Assembly (NCBI GenBank): GCA_037074615.1
Contig: CM073535.1
Span: 8,905,001 to 8,969,000 of the forward strand
From: Leucaena leucocephala
Lineage: Eukaryota; Streptophyta; Magnoliopsida; Fabales; Fabaceae
DNA: 64,000 bases
Direction: 5' to 3'
Shown here: piece by piece, positions 63,597-64,000 of the stretch
How positions within the stretch are numbered: the stretch's first letter is position 1
Layout: every line of letters begins with the position of its first letter
Notes under the pieces: generated by a model
Seen by the model: only the letters and a program-made list of their open reading frames with translations
The model's database searches: none
Told to the model about the DNA's origin: nothing
Program-made: the position numbers and the translations under genes

Positions 63597-63940
63597 TGTT
63601 ATGAAAATATAAAAAAAAAAATATAAGAGAGATTTGACATGAGAGAAATGAGAAAAAAAGAATTAGAGAGAAAGAGACAGTGATTCTCATTCTTATTGTT
63701 ATCCTAAATATGTGTACATCATCTTCTATTTATAGGAGACTAATATTGAAAATTAATCTTAAAGAGTTACAAGTACATAAAGAAGGGAATTAATCAATAT
63801 AATTATATAATTATAGGTTATAAAAAAATAAATATTAGAGACCCTTCACTTTAGGAGTTATATGTTATAATAACATTCAATATGAGATGAAATCTTAAGA
63901 GACTATGAATATCTATACATGATATAATATTTATAATACA
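63597..63940 (-). repeat. 5' LTR of the copia-type element (minus orientation)
   Basis: It is 344 bp with TG...CA ends (tgttatg ... ataataca), matching the LTR at 54328-54662. The TATA box on minus (cctataaatag) lies at about 63730. Outer flanks tagga and catgg do not form a target duplication. Confidence 0.8.
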
Positions 63941-64000
63941 TAGGATGTAAATGTTATTTCCCCTTCTTTCTTCTTGTTTCTTTTTTACCTCAAACCATTC
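63941..64000. other. Flank beyond the LTR
   Basis: Sixty bases of pyrimidine-rich sequence, with nothing recognisable before the window ends. Confidence 0.5.

Overview
This is nuclear DNA of a dicot-like flowering plant. It is strongly AT-rich between genes, its genes carry GT-AG introns and have close Arabidopsis-type homologues, and at least half of it is transposon debris. No organelle, bacterial or viral genome structure is seen. I could not run searches, so family names come from recognising motifs by eye.

Three genes look intact. (1) 7514-9688 (+): F-box/kelch-repeat protein like Arabidopsis At1g55270 (SAGL1), 2 coding exons, 428 aa. (2) 17554-23900 (-): probable ethanolamine kinase like At2g26830, 11 exons, 376 aa; every exon joins in phase and the kinase HND...D.E motif is complete. 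(3) 41963-47574 (+): Sel1/TPR-like helical-repeat protein, 8 exons, 280 aa, with a likely GC-AG first intron. They are unrelated housekeeping or regulatory genes, not an operon or cluster.

The most structured region is 26173-36174, a 10-kb Mutator-like element (MULE). It has terminal inverted repeats and a 9-bp target duplication (8/9). It holds a decayed MURA-type transposase on the minus strand (DDE residues, SWIM finger and CCHC knuckle still visible). A convergent plus-strand Ulp1-type (Kaonashi-like) protease pseudogene has an HMG-box-like N-terminus. A 21-bp tandem repeat array lies between the two 3' ends. Smaller TIR elements sit at 13915-15141, 36562-37430 and, inside intron 7 of the Sel1 gene, 46008-47090 (9-bp duplication, 8/9). 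A 108-bp MITE occurs twice in opposite orientation, in the kinase intron and behind the Sel1 gene.

From 49.4 to 54.2 kb lies a mosaic of fragments from unrelated genes: the RAD23 XPC-binding domain, a DUF632-like piece, the N-terminus of a PXA/PX protein and two or three unrecognised pieces. Several keep intron borders, which suggests capture of genomic DNA by a transposon. From 54328 to 63940 a minus-strand copia-type LTR pair (PBS, polypurine tract and TATA visible) encloses mostly non-coding DNA. A 3.35-kb TG...CA element with a perfect 5-bp duplication is nested inside it. The first 6.6 kb, 10.5-13.9 kb, 24.0-26.2 kb, 37.4-41.8 kb and 48-49.4 kb hold AT-rich DNA with old repeats and no supportable gene.
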